Positions 25,555 to 33,603 are shown, counted from the first letter of the stretch. The stretch is DNA of 64,000 nt from Amycolatopsis mongoliensis (GCF_030285665.1 NZ_CP127295.1:10726001-10790000), one strand, 5' to 3'. Program-made: numbers and translations. Notes: generated by a model not told the origin, from the sequence alone.

Positions 25555-26844
25555 TCATGCGTTCGCCGCGACCAGCCGGGACAGCCGGTGCACACCCTCC
25601 GCGATCTGCTCCGGCTTCAGGTAGCTGCAGGACAGCCGGACCGCGTGGTCGCCGCCGTCGGAGTAGAAGAACCTCATGGGCGTCCACAGAACGCCGAACT
25701 GCTCCGCGGAGAGCTGGAGCAGTTTTTCGTCGGCCGGGAACGGCAGGTCGACGACCGCGAAGAACCCACCGCGCGGCACGTTCCACCGCACCGGGCGTTC
25801 GCCGCGGCCGGAACGCGGCAAGTGCCTCTCCAGCGCCGCGAGCATGGTGCGCAGGTTGCTCCGGTAGAACGCGACCTTGTCCCGGTTGGCGGCGCGCAGA
25901 CTGCAGCCCGATTCGACCAGGACGCCGCCGATGACGGCCTGGGAGATCGGCGAGGTGTTCACGGTCAGCATGCTCTTGACCGCCGACATCTCATCGGCGA
26001 GCAGGGTGTGCCTGCCTTCCGCGTCGACCACGGTCTGGTCGGCGACGAGGAAGCCGACGCGGGCACCGGGGAAGCAGGACTTCGCGAACGACCCCAGATA
26101 GATCACCCGTCCCCCGGTGTCCAGGGACTTCAGGGTCGGACGCGGCTCGTCGTCCAGTCCGAACAGGCCGTACGGGTCGTCTTCGAGCAGCAGCAGGTCC
26201 TGCTCGCCCGCGATGTCGAGCAGCGTGCGGCGGGTCGCCACCGGCAGCGAGATGCCCGACGGGTTGGAGAAGTTCGGCACGAGGTAGAGCGCGCGAGGGC
26301 GCTTGCCCGCGGCGCGGACCTCGCGCGCCACCCCGGCGACGGTCTCCGGGTCGAGCCCGGCGGGAGACTCCGGCACGGGCACCACGTCCACGCCGAGGAT
26401 TCGAGCCGCGCCGGTCAGCCCGACGTAGCAGGGCTCCACCGCGAGGACGACGTCGTCCGGGCTCGCGCACAGCGCCCGCAACGCGATGATCATGGCCTCC
26501 TGGCAGCCCGCCGTGACCATCACCGACTCCGGTGGCACGACGATGCCCTCGTCGACCTCGAGCATCCTGGCGATCAGCGTGCCGATCTGGCCGTTGGTCC
26601 GCCCGTACTGGAGCAGCAGGCCGCGCACCTGCTCCTCGGAGAGCCCGCCGGCGCGGAGATGGTCCACATAGGATCCGAAGTACCGTTGCACGTCCTCCGT
26701 CGAGTAGAACCCGTCGTAGGGGCGGCCGGCGGCCAGGGAGATCGCTTCCGGGTACCGGCCCGCGATCTCGTTGAGGAAGTTCATCGAGGTCGCGACCGGG
26801 TCGGACACCGAGACGTGCAGATCGGCGCGGGACAGCTCAACCAT
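25555..26844 (-). CDS. hpgT: HpgT-like PLP aminotransferase (hydroxyphenylglycine type)
   Basis: A 429-residue fold-type I aminotransferase. It closely follows the (dihydroxy/hydroxy)phenylglycine transaminases of glycopeptide pathways: NFLNEIAGRYPEAISLAAGR, GRPYDGFYSTEDV, LLQYGRTNGQIGTLIARML, GCQEAMIIALRAL, NFSNPSGISLP, and GSFAKSCFPGARVGF with the PLP lysine. HpgT converts 4-hydroxyphenylglyoxylate to 4-hydroxyphenylglycine using tyrosine as amino donor and returning hydroxyphenylpyruvate. It overlaps the racemase gene upstream by eight bases. A hydroxymandelate synthase is in the window (15873 to 16958), but the oxidase linking the two steps (Hmo) is not. It may therefore make a phenylglycine with an enzyme encoded elsewhere, or act on another alpha-keto acid. 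Family assignment is firm, substrate less so. Confidence 0.85.
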   Translation of the reverse strand: MVELSRADLHVSVSDPVATSMNFLNEIAGRYPEAISLAAGRPYDGFYSTEDVQRYFGSYVDHLRAGGLSEEQVRGLLLQYGRTNGQIGTLIARMLEVDEGIVVPPESVMVTAGCQEAMIIALRALCASPDDVVLAVEPCYVGLTGAARILGVDVVPVPESPAGLDPETVAGVAREVRAAGKRPRALYLVPNFSNPSGISLPVATRRTLLDIAGEQDLLLLEDDPYGLFGLDDEPRPTLKSLDTGGRVIYLGSFAKSCFPGARVGFLVADQTVVDAEGRHTLLADEMSAVKSMLTVNTSPISQAVIGGVLVESGCSLRAANRDKVAFYRSNLRTMLAALERHLPRSGRGERPVRWNVPRGGFFAVVDLPFPADEKLLQLSAEQFGVLWTPMRFFYSDGGDHAVRLSCSYLKPEQIAEGVHRLSRLVAANA

Positions 26845-27511
26845 GGATCTCCGATCCGGTGGCGGCCAGCGCCGCCAGCTCCACGAGCCGGGAGCCGACG
26901 TCGATGACAGGCAGGTCGCAGCTTGCGGTGATCAGCGGCAGGACGCTGGTGAAGTGCGTGCAGGCCAGGACGACGGCGTCGAGGTCGAGGCGCCGCGCCA
27001 GGCGCAGGGTCGTCGGCAGGTGCGAGGTGCTGAAGGCCGCTTCCGGGTCACCGGCCTCGATCCCGCGAACCAGGCCGGGGTCCGACACCCCGAGCATCCG
27101 GTGGCCGGGGCTGACCTCCCAGGCGGTCCGCTCGACACCGACGACGGCTTGCGCGTTCCCGGTGATCACCAACGACGAGCGCAGCTCCGGGAACACTTCT
27201 CGGTACACGGTGACGGGAGAGACCACCGGCAGCGCCGAGGCGTCGTGGTACACCACGGCGGACAGCGAATTGCAGAACAACATCGCCAGCTCGGTCCCCC
27301 GGGCGCGCAGCTCATGGAGCTGAGCGTGGAACGCCGCCGTCAACGCGCCGGGATCCCGGTACTGCAACGAGTCCTGCTCGTCAGGCGAGCCCGCCATGGC
27401 ATACGGAGCCGTCGCCAGCCCCTTGGCTCTCAGCAACTCGGCCCCGAGGCCGGAGTCGTAGGGCGTGCCGGCGATGACCGCCACCGCGGGCCTTCCCCCG
27501 TCCACCATCAT
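26837..27511 (-). CDS. Asp/Glu-type cofactor-independent racemase
   Basis: A 224-residue protein of the aspartate/glutamate/hydantoin racemase superfamily. Both catalytic cysteine motifs are present: LFCNSLSA at about residue 80 and VLACTHFTS at about 185. The N-terminal VAVIAGTPYDSGLGAELLRA segment differs from housekeeping MurI, and the protein is slightly shorter. The ATG at 27511 follows GGAG by five bases; a remnant of an FAD oxidase ends across this start. It is coupled to the HpgT-like aminotransferase, so the pair may deliver the D-form of an aromatic amino acid. Cofactor-free racemization of a phenylglycine is chemically easy, since its alpha proton is acidic, but this substrate is inference. 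Confidence 0.8.
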   Translation of the reverse strand: MMVDGGRPAVAVIAGTPYDSGLGAELLRAKGLATAPYAMAGSPDEQDSLQYRDPGALTAAFHAQLHELRARGTELAMLFCNSLSAVVYHDASALPVVSPVTVYREVFPELRSSLVITGNAQAVVGVERTAWEVSPGHRMLGVSDPGLVRGIEAGDPEAAFSTSHLPTTLRLARRLDLDAVVLACTHFTSVLPLITASCDLPVIDVGSRLVELAALAATGSEIHG

Positions 27512-27690
27512 CGCGTCTCCGTCCCGCAGGCGTCCTCTTCGCCCATGGTTCCAGCCGGGACGGCGGCTGCCTTCCTCCGGAGTGCCCGTCGGTGGAGCGC
27601 GATCACCTTGCCCGGATTGAAGATCCCGTCAGGGGCGAGTGCCACTTCACCGCCCGGTGGATCTTCACGCCGTTCGAGGGCGGCATCGAG
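27508..27690 (-). pseudogene. C-terminal remnant of an FAD-linked oxidase
   Basis: The minus strand reads VKIHRAVKW and, after a frame change, ALAPDGIFNPGKVIALHRR with a tail to a stop at 27508. PDGIFNPGKV is the characteristic C-terminus of FAD-linked oxidases of the GlcD/vanillyl-alcohol oxidase type. The catalytic and FAD-binding parts are absent. The stop overlaps the start of the racemase gene. Confidence 0.75.
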
Positions 27691-27734
27691 ACCCGCGAAC
27701 GGTTCCCGAACAGTTCGCTGATCTCCGTGCGGCA

Positions 27735-27970
27735 TCGACCACGCTGATGGGAGGCAACGCGTGTGTCGACGGCAAGATCGCGGCGTGCCTGTCGGACGGC
27801 ACGCCGGCCGAACGCGTGTTCCGCCGGCGAGCCGGCACGCCGCTGCTGAACCTCAGCCTCGACGACCTGATGGCGACGTGGTTCGCACGCCACGACCGCC
27901 GGACCATCATCGGGCTCCCGCCGCGCACCTCCGAGCGTGCCGCGGCGTGTCCCACCGGCAAGCAGGAAGA
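27735..27970 (+). other. Protein-like remnant of unknown origin
   Basis: A plus frame gives MGGNACVDGKIAACLSDGTP, AERVFRRRAGTPLLNLSLDD and MATWFARHDRRTIIGLPPRT with codon positions that look coding. It has no ribosome site and its frame is not open far upstream. I cannot name the family. With the FAD oxidase tail beside it, this 300-base gap before the monooxygenase seems to be made of debris. Confidence 0.3.
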
Positions 27971-28027
27971 CGCGTTCCCCCTTGCCCCACTGCGAAGCTG
28001 GGCCGGTCGACAATCTAGGAGGTCAAG

Positions 28028-29197
28028 GTGTCGAGCACCGATGTTCCGACGCGGGAGGAACTGGTTCGCCGCGTGGCCGAACTGGCTCCCGTACTGAAGA
28101 AGCACGCGAACTGGTCCGAGCAGAACCGGCGGGTGCACGACGAGTCCATCGAGGCGCTCGCCGAGGCCGGCGTGTTCAAGCTGCGCCGCCCGAAGCGGTA
28201 CGGCGGGTTCGAAGCCGACACCCGGACGCTCGTCGACGTCGCCACCGAGATCGGCCGCGCCGACGGCTCGACCTCCTGGGTCGCTTCGGTGTACTGGATC
28301 CCCACCTGGATGGCCTGTCATTTCCCGGAGGCGGTGCAGGACGAGGTGTTCTCGACCCCGGACGTCCGCGTGTGCGGCACGCTCAGCCCGTCCGCGATGG
28401 CCGCACCGGTCGACGGCGGCGTCGTGGTGAACGGCAAGTGGGGCTTCATCAGCGGGGCGCTGCACGCACAGTGGCAGGAGATCATCGCGATCCTCGTCCC
28501 GCCCGAGGGCGAGCCGTACCCGATCATGGCGCTGGTTCCGTTGTCGGACCTGCTGATCGTGGACGACTGGGACACGGCGGGCCTGCGCGGGACCGGCAGT
28601 GTGTCGACGGTGGCGCAGGACGTCTTCATCCCGGCCGAGCGCGTGCTCCCACTACCCGCGGTGCTGGAGGGGCAGGGTGGTCCAGCCGCCTCGATCTACC
28701 GGTCGCCGCTGCTGCCGGTCGCCTCGGCGTCGTCGGTCGGCACGCTGGTGGGCATGGCGAAGTCGGCTCAGGACAGCTTCCTCAAGCGGCTGCCGGACCG
28801 CAAGATCACCTACACCGCTTACGAATCGCAGCGCGAAGCCCCGATCACGCACCACCAGGTGGCCGAGGCGGCGCTGAAGATGGACGAGGCGCAGTTCCAC
28901 GCGCACCGGCTGGCCGGTCTGGTCGACACGAAGACCGCCGACGGCAGCCCGTGGAAGCTGGAGGAGCGCGCGATCGCGCGGGCCGACCTCGGCGCGGTGG
29001 TCCGGCTGGCCAAGGAGTCCATCGACATCCTGGCCGGGGCCTCCGGCGGCTCCTCGATCTACCACGGCATCCCGATCCAGCGCATCGCCCGCGACATCGC
29101 CGCGGTCAACCTCCACGCGCTGATGCACCCGAACACCAACACCGAGCTGTACGGCCGCGTGCTCTGCGGTCTCGAGCCCAACACGCTTTACATCTAG
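28028..29197 (+). CDS. Flavin-dependent monooxygenase of acyl-CoA dehydrogenase fold
   Basis: A 389-residue protein with the acyl-CoA dehydrogenase fold in the group D flavin monooxygenase branch (HsaA/hydroxylase type). The N-terminal helical part has SIEALAEAGVFKLRRPKRYG and RADGSTSWVASVYW; the beta domain has GKWGFISGALHAQW and DDWDTAGLRGTGSVS; the C-terminal part has LAGASGGSSIYHGIPIQRIA, RDIAAVNLH. The catalytic Glu of true dehydrogenases is not evident, which fits an oxygenase. Reduced flavin must come from a partner such as the reductase at 37291. The GTG at 28028 has a near-perfect AGGAGG site. It is followed after nine bases by the SgcJ-like gene. It probably oxygenates the enediyne core or an attached unit. 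Confidence 0.85.
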   Translation: MSSTDVPTREELVRRVAELAPVLKKHANWSEQNRRVHDESIEALAEAGVFKLRRPKRYGGFEADTRTLVDVATEIGRADGSTSWVASVYWIPTWMACHFPEAVQDEVFSTPDVRVCGTLSPSAMAAPVDGGVVVNGKWGFISGALHAQWQEIIAILVPPEGEPYPIMALVPLSDLLIVDDWDTAGLRGTGSVSTVAQDVFIPAERVLPLPAVLEGQGGPAASIYRSPLLPVASASSVGTLVGMAKSAQDSFLKRLPDRKITYTAYESQREAPITHHQVAEAALKMDEAQFHAHRLAGLVDTKTADGSPWKLEERAIARADLGAVVRLAKESIDILAGASGGSSIYHGIPIQRIARDIAAVNLHALMHPNTNTELYGRVLCGLEPNTLYI

Positions 29198-29206
29198 GGA
29201 GACTCC

Positions 29207-29641
29207 ATGACCACGACCGAAAGCGGCACCGCCGCCGACCAGGCCGCGATCGCGGCCCTGACCCAGAAGGTCATCGCCGCGTGGGCCTACGGCGACGCCG
29301 ACGGGTTCGCCGGTGTCTTCACCGAAGACGGCACCATGATCCTGCCCGGTATCTTCAAGAAGGGCCGCGAAGAGATCCGCGCGTTCCTGAAGGAGTCGTT
29401 CGAGGGCAACTACAAGGGCACCCAGGTCACCGGACGGCCGATCGAGATCCGCTTCTTCACCCCGGACTCCGGCGTCCTCATCACCCAGGGCGGCGTTCTC
29501 GGCCCCGGCGAGACCGAGGTCGCGGACTCCCAGTCGATCCGGGCCTCCTGGACCGTCGTGAAGCGGAACGGCGCCTGGCACCTGGCGTCCTACCAGAACA
29601 CCCCGGCCAAGCAGCAGCTGCCGAAGCCGGGCACCGTCTGA
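29207..29641 (+). CDS. SgcJ/EcaC-family NTF2-like protein
   Basis: A 144-residue NTF2/SnoaL-fold protein of the SgcJ/EcaC family, the usual length. Features: an N-terminal helix IAALTQKVIAAWAYGDADGF, AGVFTEDGTMILPG, KGREEIRAFLKESFEG, the strand ITQGGVLGPGETEV and a terminal WTVVKRNGAWHLASYQNTP. SgcJ is encoded in the C-1027 cluster and similar genes are kept in nine-membered enediyne clusters, where they appear to act on or bind early core intermediates. The exact reaction is not settled. It is translationally close to the flavin monooxygenase upstream and ends at a strong hairpin. Its presence supports a nine-membered type product. Confidence 0.87.
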   Translation: MTTTESGTAADQAAIAALTQKVIAAWAYGDADGFAGVFTEDGTMILPGIFKKGREEIRAFLKESFEGNYKGTQVTGRPIEIRFFTPDSGVLITQGGVLGPGETEVADSQSIRASWTVVKRNGAWHLASYQNTPAKQQLPKPGTV

Positions 29642-29655
29642 CCCCGTCCCACCCC

Positions 29656-29688
29656 GGAACCCGGGCCGCCCCTGGCGGCCCGGGTTCC
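29656..29688. terminator. Perfect 15-base hairpin between converging genes
   Basis: GGAACCCGGGCCGCC (29656 to 29670) pairs exactly with 29674 to 29688 across a CCT loop, followed on the plus strand by TTCTTT. It separates the SgcJ-like gene from the converging CMD gene. Confidence 0.8.
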
Positions 29689-29714
29689 TTCTTTCCCGCG
29701 AAGAAGACGCAGCC

Positions 29715-30254
29715 TCACAGCAATGCGGCCAGTCCCGCGTACCCGCCTTCCTTCAACCGCAGCCCGGAAGTCGTCGCATACGCCTCGTCCGCGCGGATTC
29801 CCAGCCCTTCCACCATCCGGTTCATGAAGTTGAACAGCGCGCACACCAGCACCGCGTCGTGCAACGCCCGCTCGTCCCAGCCGGCGGCGAACACGGCTTC
29901 CGCGTCGTCCTCGGTCATCCGGGAGGGCGTGCGGGTCAATTTGCCGACATAGGCCAGCACGGGACGGAGCTTGTCGTCGACCGGTGCCGAGTCGAGGTCC
30001 GCGACCGCGGCCGTCAGCAGCCCCTCCGGCACGCCGAACGCCTCCGCGGTGATCGTGTGGATCCCGTGGCAGTAGGTGCAGCTGTTCACCCCGGACACGT
30101 ACGCCGCGATCAGCTCGCGCTCCCCCGGCGTGAACGGCGACTCGCCGCGCATCAGCACCTCGTGGAGGTCCAGCAGGTGCCGCGCCGGATCCGGGTTGGC
30201 CTGGAACACCTGCAACAGCGTGGTTTCAGCCGGCAGGGACCTCAGGTACGACAT
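29715..30254 (-). CDS. Carboxymuconolactone decarboxylase/AhpD-like protein
   Basis: A 179-residue all-helical CMD-family protein with the peroxidase-type motif ELIAAYVSGVNSCTYCHGIH (Glu, CxxC and His about residues 47 to 66). Proteins with this motif reduce alkyl hydroperoxides through the cysteine pair, and some act in oxygenation or cofactor-free reactions. The downstream part (TRTPSRMTEDDAEAVFAAGW, DAVLVCALFNFMNRMVEGLG) is typical of the YciW-like subgroup. Its start overlaps the end of the 177-residue protein upstream by about 29 bases, and that gene overlaps the flavoprotein before it, so three proteins are made together. A protective role against peroxide or a redox step on the product are both possible. 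Confidence 0.87.
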   Translation of the reverse strand: MSYLRSLPAETTLLQVFQANPDPARHLLDLHEVLMRGESPFTPGERELIAAYVSGVNSCTYCHGIHTITAEAFGVPEGLLTAAVADLDSAPVDDKLRPVLAYVGKLTRTPSRMTEDDAEAVFAAGWDERALHDAVLVCALFNFMNRMVEGLGIRADEAYATTSGLRLKEGGYAGLAALL

Positions 30255-30759
30255 CGAAGGGATCCTTTCCGTCCGCCAGCCCGGCGGCGAGCTGGTCGAC
30301 CTCGGTGCCGCGCAGCGCGCAGGCGGTCAGGTAGGCGATCGTCCCCGTGCCGGCGCCGGGCACCGCCGCCGCGACCAGCTCGAGCCGGCGTTCCCACTCC
30401 CGTCGCAGCGAGCCGGGTGACGACGTCGACGGCGGGTCGCCGAGCCGGTCGCGCAGGGCCAGCCAGTGCTCCCGGCCGGACTCCAGGAGCCCGCTGAAAC
30501 CGAACTCGGCCGAGCCGTGCCGTGCCTGGTCGACGACCTGGGTCACCAGGGCCGGGTCGTCGGCGAGCCGGGCGAGCGCGAGGCCGGCGAGCAGCCGGTC
30601 GGCGTCCAGCCCCAGCAGGATGATCCCGGCCTCGGTGGCGGCGGGCGCGTCGACCTCCGGCAGGGCGAACCGCGAGTCCGTTCCGCCGCTTTTCCGGGGG
30701 TCCGGGTGGCGAAGCTCCCGGCCCGGGGCGAAGCCCCGGATGTCGTCGCGTTCAGACAC
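30226..30759 (-). CDS. Unknown 177-residue protein coupled to the CMD protein
   Basis: A soluble, helix-rich protein with no motif I recognise. After a polar N-terminus (FAPGRELRHPDPRKSGGTDS) come AGIILLGLDADRLLAGLALA and REHWLALRDRLGDPP, then EWERRLELVAAAVPGAGTGT. No cysteine pair, metal site or signal peptide is seen. The start is a GTG at 30759 overlapping the flavoprotein stop by eight bases; its own stop lies inside the start of the CMD gene. This overlap on both sides says it works with its neighbours, perhaps as a helical CMD-like or scaffolding partner. Function unknown. Confidence 0.7.
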   Translation of the reverse strand: MSERDDIRGFAPGRELRHPDPRKSGGTDSRFALPEVDAPAATEAGIILLGLDADRLLAGLALARLADDPALVTQVVDQARHGSAEFGFSGLLESGREHWLALRDRLGDPPSTSSPGSLRREWERRLELVAAAVPGAGTGTIAYLTACALRGTEVDQLAAGLADGKDPFDVVPEVPAG

Positions 30760-32080
30760 CGACGACCGCCTCGGCCGGCGCGGCAGCCCCGCTGCGCAGC
30801 TGGCCGGCGATCGCCGCCGCGACCCGGGTGGTGGCGACGCGGTGGCCGTCGATGTTGCGGGCGGCCGGGCCGAGCACCATCCCGGCCCCGGCCCCGACCA
30901 CCGACACGCGCGGCTCGCGGCGGTAGGACAGCGTGCGTTCGTCCAGGGACGGCCAGCCGTCGCGGGCGTCGACGACCTCGTCGGGCAGCAGGCCGGCGCC
31001 GATCGACGGCGTCGTGCCCAGCGCCAGCACGACGTGGTCGCCCGTGACCCGGCGGCCGCTCTCCAGCCGCAGCACCACGCTCCCGCCGACCGCGGGCGCG
31101 ATCGCCTTGACGGCTTCGCCGCGGTGCACGACCAGGCGGCCCTCGGCTTCCGCGCGTTCGAGCAGCGGCCGGAACTCGAACATGATCGACGCGCGCCGGA
31201 ACCGGCCCATCAGCTCGAGCCGCTCGGCCCAGCCGACGCCGTCGAAGCGCTTGCGGCCCTCCGGCCGGAAGAAGGTCGAGTTGACGTCCGCACACTGGTA
31301 GCGCTCGCCGGTTTCGCGGACCACCCAGCGCACTTCGCGCCCGGCCTCGAGCGCGCCGGTGATCAGGTGGGCCGCGGTGAGCCCGGCACCGACGACCACC
31401 TGGCAGCGCGCGCCCGACGGCACCGATTCGTCCCAAAAGGACACTCCGCGCGGCGGATGGCCGCCGCCCCACCAGGTTTCCGGCGCGGGACGGCGTTCCT
31501 CGCCGGGGCACAGCACGACGTGGCGGGCGGCGACGGAGAAGCGGTCGGTGTGCACGGCGACGGCGTCCGAACCGGGCACGACCTCGCGCACGGTCGCCTG
31601 CCAGGTCTTCTCCCCCACGTGGTGGGTGGTGACCAGGTGCGCGCAGTAGGCGTCGAAGACGTCGACCGGGACGACCGACCGGTGCCCGGCCTGCGACATC
31701 CGGATCTCGCGGCGCTCGACCGGCGTCAGCCGGCCCCAGTGCAGCCGTGCGAAGTCGAGCAGCTCGCAGTCGCGGAATCCCTCGACCCCGGGGTGGTGTT
31801 CGTAGGGCGAGCGCAGCACGCGCTGGCCCAGCAGGTCGATCCGGTCGAAGAACCGCCCGCACGGCCGCCCGGTGCGGTCCACCACGACGACGTCGGTCAC
31901 GCCGTGGTGCCACAGGGCGGAGGCGACCGCGAGCCCGGCCGGACCGGCCCCGACGATCACGACGTCCGCGGCCGGCGCGGGCGACGCCCCCCGCGCCGGG
32001 AACAGTGGCGCGGGCGGACGCGGCCACGCGCGGCCACGCGGCGAGTCGAGCAGGTGCGGCTCCGGTACGAACGTGATCAC
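30752..32080 (-). CDS. FAD/NAD(P)-binding monooxygenase-like flavoprotein
   Basis: A 442-residue two-dinucleotide-fold flavoprotein. The FAD motif ADVVIVGAGPAGLAVASALW lies at about 38 to 57, an FxxR-like RIDLLGQRVLRSPYEHHPG follows, and the NADPH motif CQVVVGAGLTAAHLITGAL is near 225. A terminal SVVGAGAGMVLGPAARNIDG completes the FAD site. This layout is that of flavin-containing or N-hydroxylating monooxygenases and their NAD(P)H oxidase relatives. The first 35 residues are Pro/Arg-rich and may be dispensable. It opens a three-gene overlapping unit with the 177-residue protein and the CMD protein. A tailoring oxidation is likely; the substrate is unknown. Confidence 0.82.
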   Translation of the reverse strand: MITFVPEPHLLDSPRGRAWPRPPAPLFPARGASPAPAADVVIVGAGPAGLAVASALWHHGVTDVVVVDRTGRPCGRFFDRIDLLGQRVLRSPYEHHPGVEGFRDCELLDFARLHWGRLTPVERREIRMSQAGHRSVVPVDVFDAYCAHLVTTHHVGEKTWQATVREVVPGSDAVAVHTDRFSVAARHVVLCPGEERRPAPETWWGGGHPPRGVSFWDESVPSGARCQVVVGAGLTAAHLITGALEAGREVRWVVRETGERYQCADVNSTFFRPEGRKRFDGVGWAERLELMGRFRRASIMFEFRPLLERAEAEGRLVVHRGEAVKAIAPAVGGSVVLRLESGRRVTGDHVVLALGTTPSIGAGLLPDEVVDARDGWPSLDERTLSYRREPRVSVVGAGAGMVLGPAARNIDGHRVATTRVAAAIAGQLRSGAAAPAEAVVGV

Positions 32081-32099
32081 TGCTCGCCCCGCCGCCGGC

Positions 32100-32639
32100 T
32101 CAGACCACCGTGACGGGGACGATCAGCTCCACCACCGGCCGCTGGCTCATCCCGTTGGTGACCAGCTCGTCCAGCGTCTGCTGGGACTGCTCGGCGCTGT
32201 CGGTGGCGATCGGGCTGTAGCGCGAGTAGAAGTAGGTCGGCTTGCGGCCGCTGGTCTCCATCGAGTACGTCTTCAGCACGGTCTCGCCCGGGCGGACCTC
32301 GCCGTCGTAGAAGGTGAGGCGACGCTGATCGGGGGTCATGAAGCTCTTGGAGAACTGCGGCGACATCAGCATTTCGTCGTCGAGGAACGTCGAGTCCTCG
32401 TCCATCACGGCCTGCATCGCGACCCACGTCTGGTCGGTCAGGTTGGTCTCGGCCTTGATGACCTGCCAGCGGCCGGGCTCGGGGAGGTTGACGCTCACCG
32501 AGACGTCGTGGTCGGTGGTGTCGATGGCGCCGGTGATCATGAGCACCCGGCGGCCGACGTCGGCGGTCCCGGTCATCTGCACGTCCCTCGCGCGCACGCG
32601 GCCTGAGACGTCAAGTCCTGGCAACTCGGGTGAAGACAT
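32100..32639 (-). CDS. Unknown 179-residue beta-rich protein
   Basis: An acidic, soluble protein rich in predicted strands: GRVRARDVQMTGTADVGRRV, LMITGAIDTTDHDVSVSVNL, QVIKAETNLTDQTWVAM, TFYDGEVRPGETVLKTYSME and VVELIVPVTVV at the end. It has no signal peptide, so a secreted apoprotein is unlikely. No named family comes to mind; several conserved unknowns of about this length occur in enediyne clusters. The ATG at 32639 follows GGAGG by seven bases, with TAG in front of longer starts being less convincing. It ends 19 bases before the flavoprotein gene, which it probably precedes in the same transcript. Confidence 0.75.
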   Translation of the reverse strand: MSSPELPGLDVSGRVRARDVQMTGTADVGRRVLMITGAIDTTDHDVSVSVNLPEPGRWQVIKAETNLTDQTWVAMQAVMDEDSTFLDDEMLMSPQFSKSFMTPDQRRLTFYDGEVRPGETVLKTYSMETSGRKPTYFYSRYSPIATDSAEQSQQTLDELVTNGMSQRPVVELIVPVTVV

Positions 32640-32840
32640 GGTGCAGCCTCCTACGTTTACCCACCCCAGAAATAGCGGCCTGACCAGCGAACATACAAAG
32701 ACTTTCACACGCCGAGATACGCTGTCAAGGTGAGGAATGCACGTCCGGCGAGCCGGTAACCGGCGAGCCGATCAGGGGAATGACCACCACTGAGCGCCGG
32801 TACGAGCTGGTCCGTTCGGCCCAGTGTTTCGCTGGTCCGA

Positions 32841-33149
32841 TCACTCCGGACTCGACGTCTCCTGGGGTTCGGCCGCATCGACCCCGTCTTCGACCGCTCC
32901 GACATAGCGGATTTCGAACGCGGAATCGGCACGCTGCACCATTAGTTTCACGACCAGTCCCGGTTTCACCATGATGAGGAAATTGCCGGGATCACTGGGG
33001 TCGCCGAAAATGTCGTAAACGAGAAATGCGGAACCGTCACCGACGGCGAACAGGGCCTCGTAGACGACATTCCGCTCCGCCTGCGACGCCGACTCGGCCC
33101 AGCTTTCGAGAACCTCGAGGCCCGCCGTGAGCTGGAGGCGCATTGCCAT
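32841..33149 (-). CDS. Unknown 102-residue protein
   Basis: A small alpha/beta protein: RLQLTAGLEVLESWAESASQ, AERNVVYEALFAVGDGSAFL, VYDIFGDPSDPGNFLIMVKP, GLVVKLMVQRADSAFEIRYV and an acidic tail. The pattern of a helical start followed by three strands and a terminal YVG is reminiscent of RelE/ParE-like folds and of small actinobacterial DUF proteins often found beside regulators, but no antitoxin gene adjoins it. The ATG at 33149 follows GGGAGG. It lies 201 bases upstream of the 179-residue protein gene on the same strand. Function unknown. Confidence 0.65.
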   Translation of the reverse strand: MAMRLQLTAGLEVLESWAESASQAERNVVYEALFAVGDGSAFLVYDIFGDPSDPGNFLIMVKPGLVVKLMVQRADSAFEIRYVGAVEDGVDAAEPQETSSPE

Positions 33150-33317
33150 CCGCCGGCCTCCCAACCGAACGTCGCAGATCGCCGTCACGCATGGTCCACC
33201 GTGCTGCGGTGACACTTCGGCCCGGACACCGTCGATTCTCCTGGGCCGGCGGTGGGGTGCTCATCTCCGAGCGTGCGCTCCGGCACCGTCCGTGTCCGGC
33301 GCCGGAGGCCCGCCGCT

Positions 33318-33449
33318 TCAGTTGTAACCGAGCACGATGTGCTCGCCGAGCTCCTCTTCGGCCGGCTCGGGCGGCTCCACCAGCCGGAGCCCGCGGGGCT
33401 CCTCGGCGGGTGGGGTCCAGTCGTCGGCCGGGACCGCTGCTGCTGTCAT
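33318..33449 (-). CDS. 43-residue acidic peptide, possible peptide precursor
   Basis: A small gene with a good ribosome site (GGAGGA six bases before the ATG at 33449). The peptide begins MTAAAVPADDWTPPAEEPRG, continues LRLVEPPEPAEEELG and ends EHIVLGYN. It is acidic and Pro/Glu rich, with a sharp change to a hydrophobic, Tyr-ending tail. That leader-plus-core layout is what one sees in precursors of RiPPs such as the mycofactocin peptide, whose core also ends in an aromatic residue. No modifying enzyme (radical SAM, YcaO, peptidase) is near, so the idea is only suggestive. It could also be a small regulatory or carrier-associated protein. It heads a run of minus-strand small genes. Confidence 0.55.
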   Translation of the reverse strand: MTAAAVPADDWTPPAEEPRGLRLVEPPEPAEEELGEHIVLGYN

Positions 33450-33603
33450 GGCGTTCCTCCGCTGTCGTCGGTGTGTGGGATCACCATGCGCCACCGGGGT
33501 CGAGAATCGGATGGGATCCGCTGACGTGCGCAGCTTTTGAGTGGTCGCGGCAGGGGTGGGAGGGGTGCACTGGAGGTTCCCCACTCGACGGCGAGGTGCG
33601 CGC

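Noticed and set aside
27735..27970. Assigning this remnant to a purine-synthesis (PurL-like) or other named family
   Set aside because: The similarity I noticed was too weak and short to name a family, so it is left as unknown.
32100..32639. A chromoprotein apoprotein gene
   Set aside because: The protein is beta-rich but has no signal peptide and is longer than known apoproteins; neither this nor the other small proteins fit.
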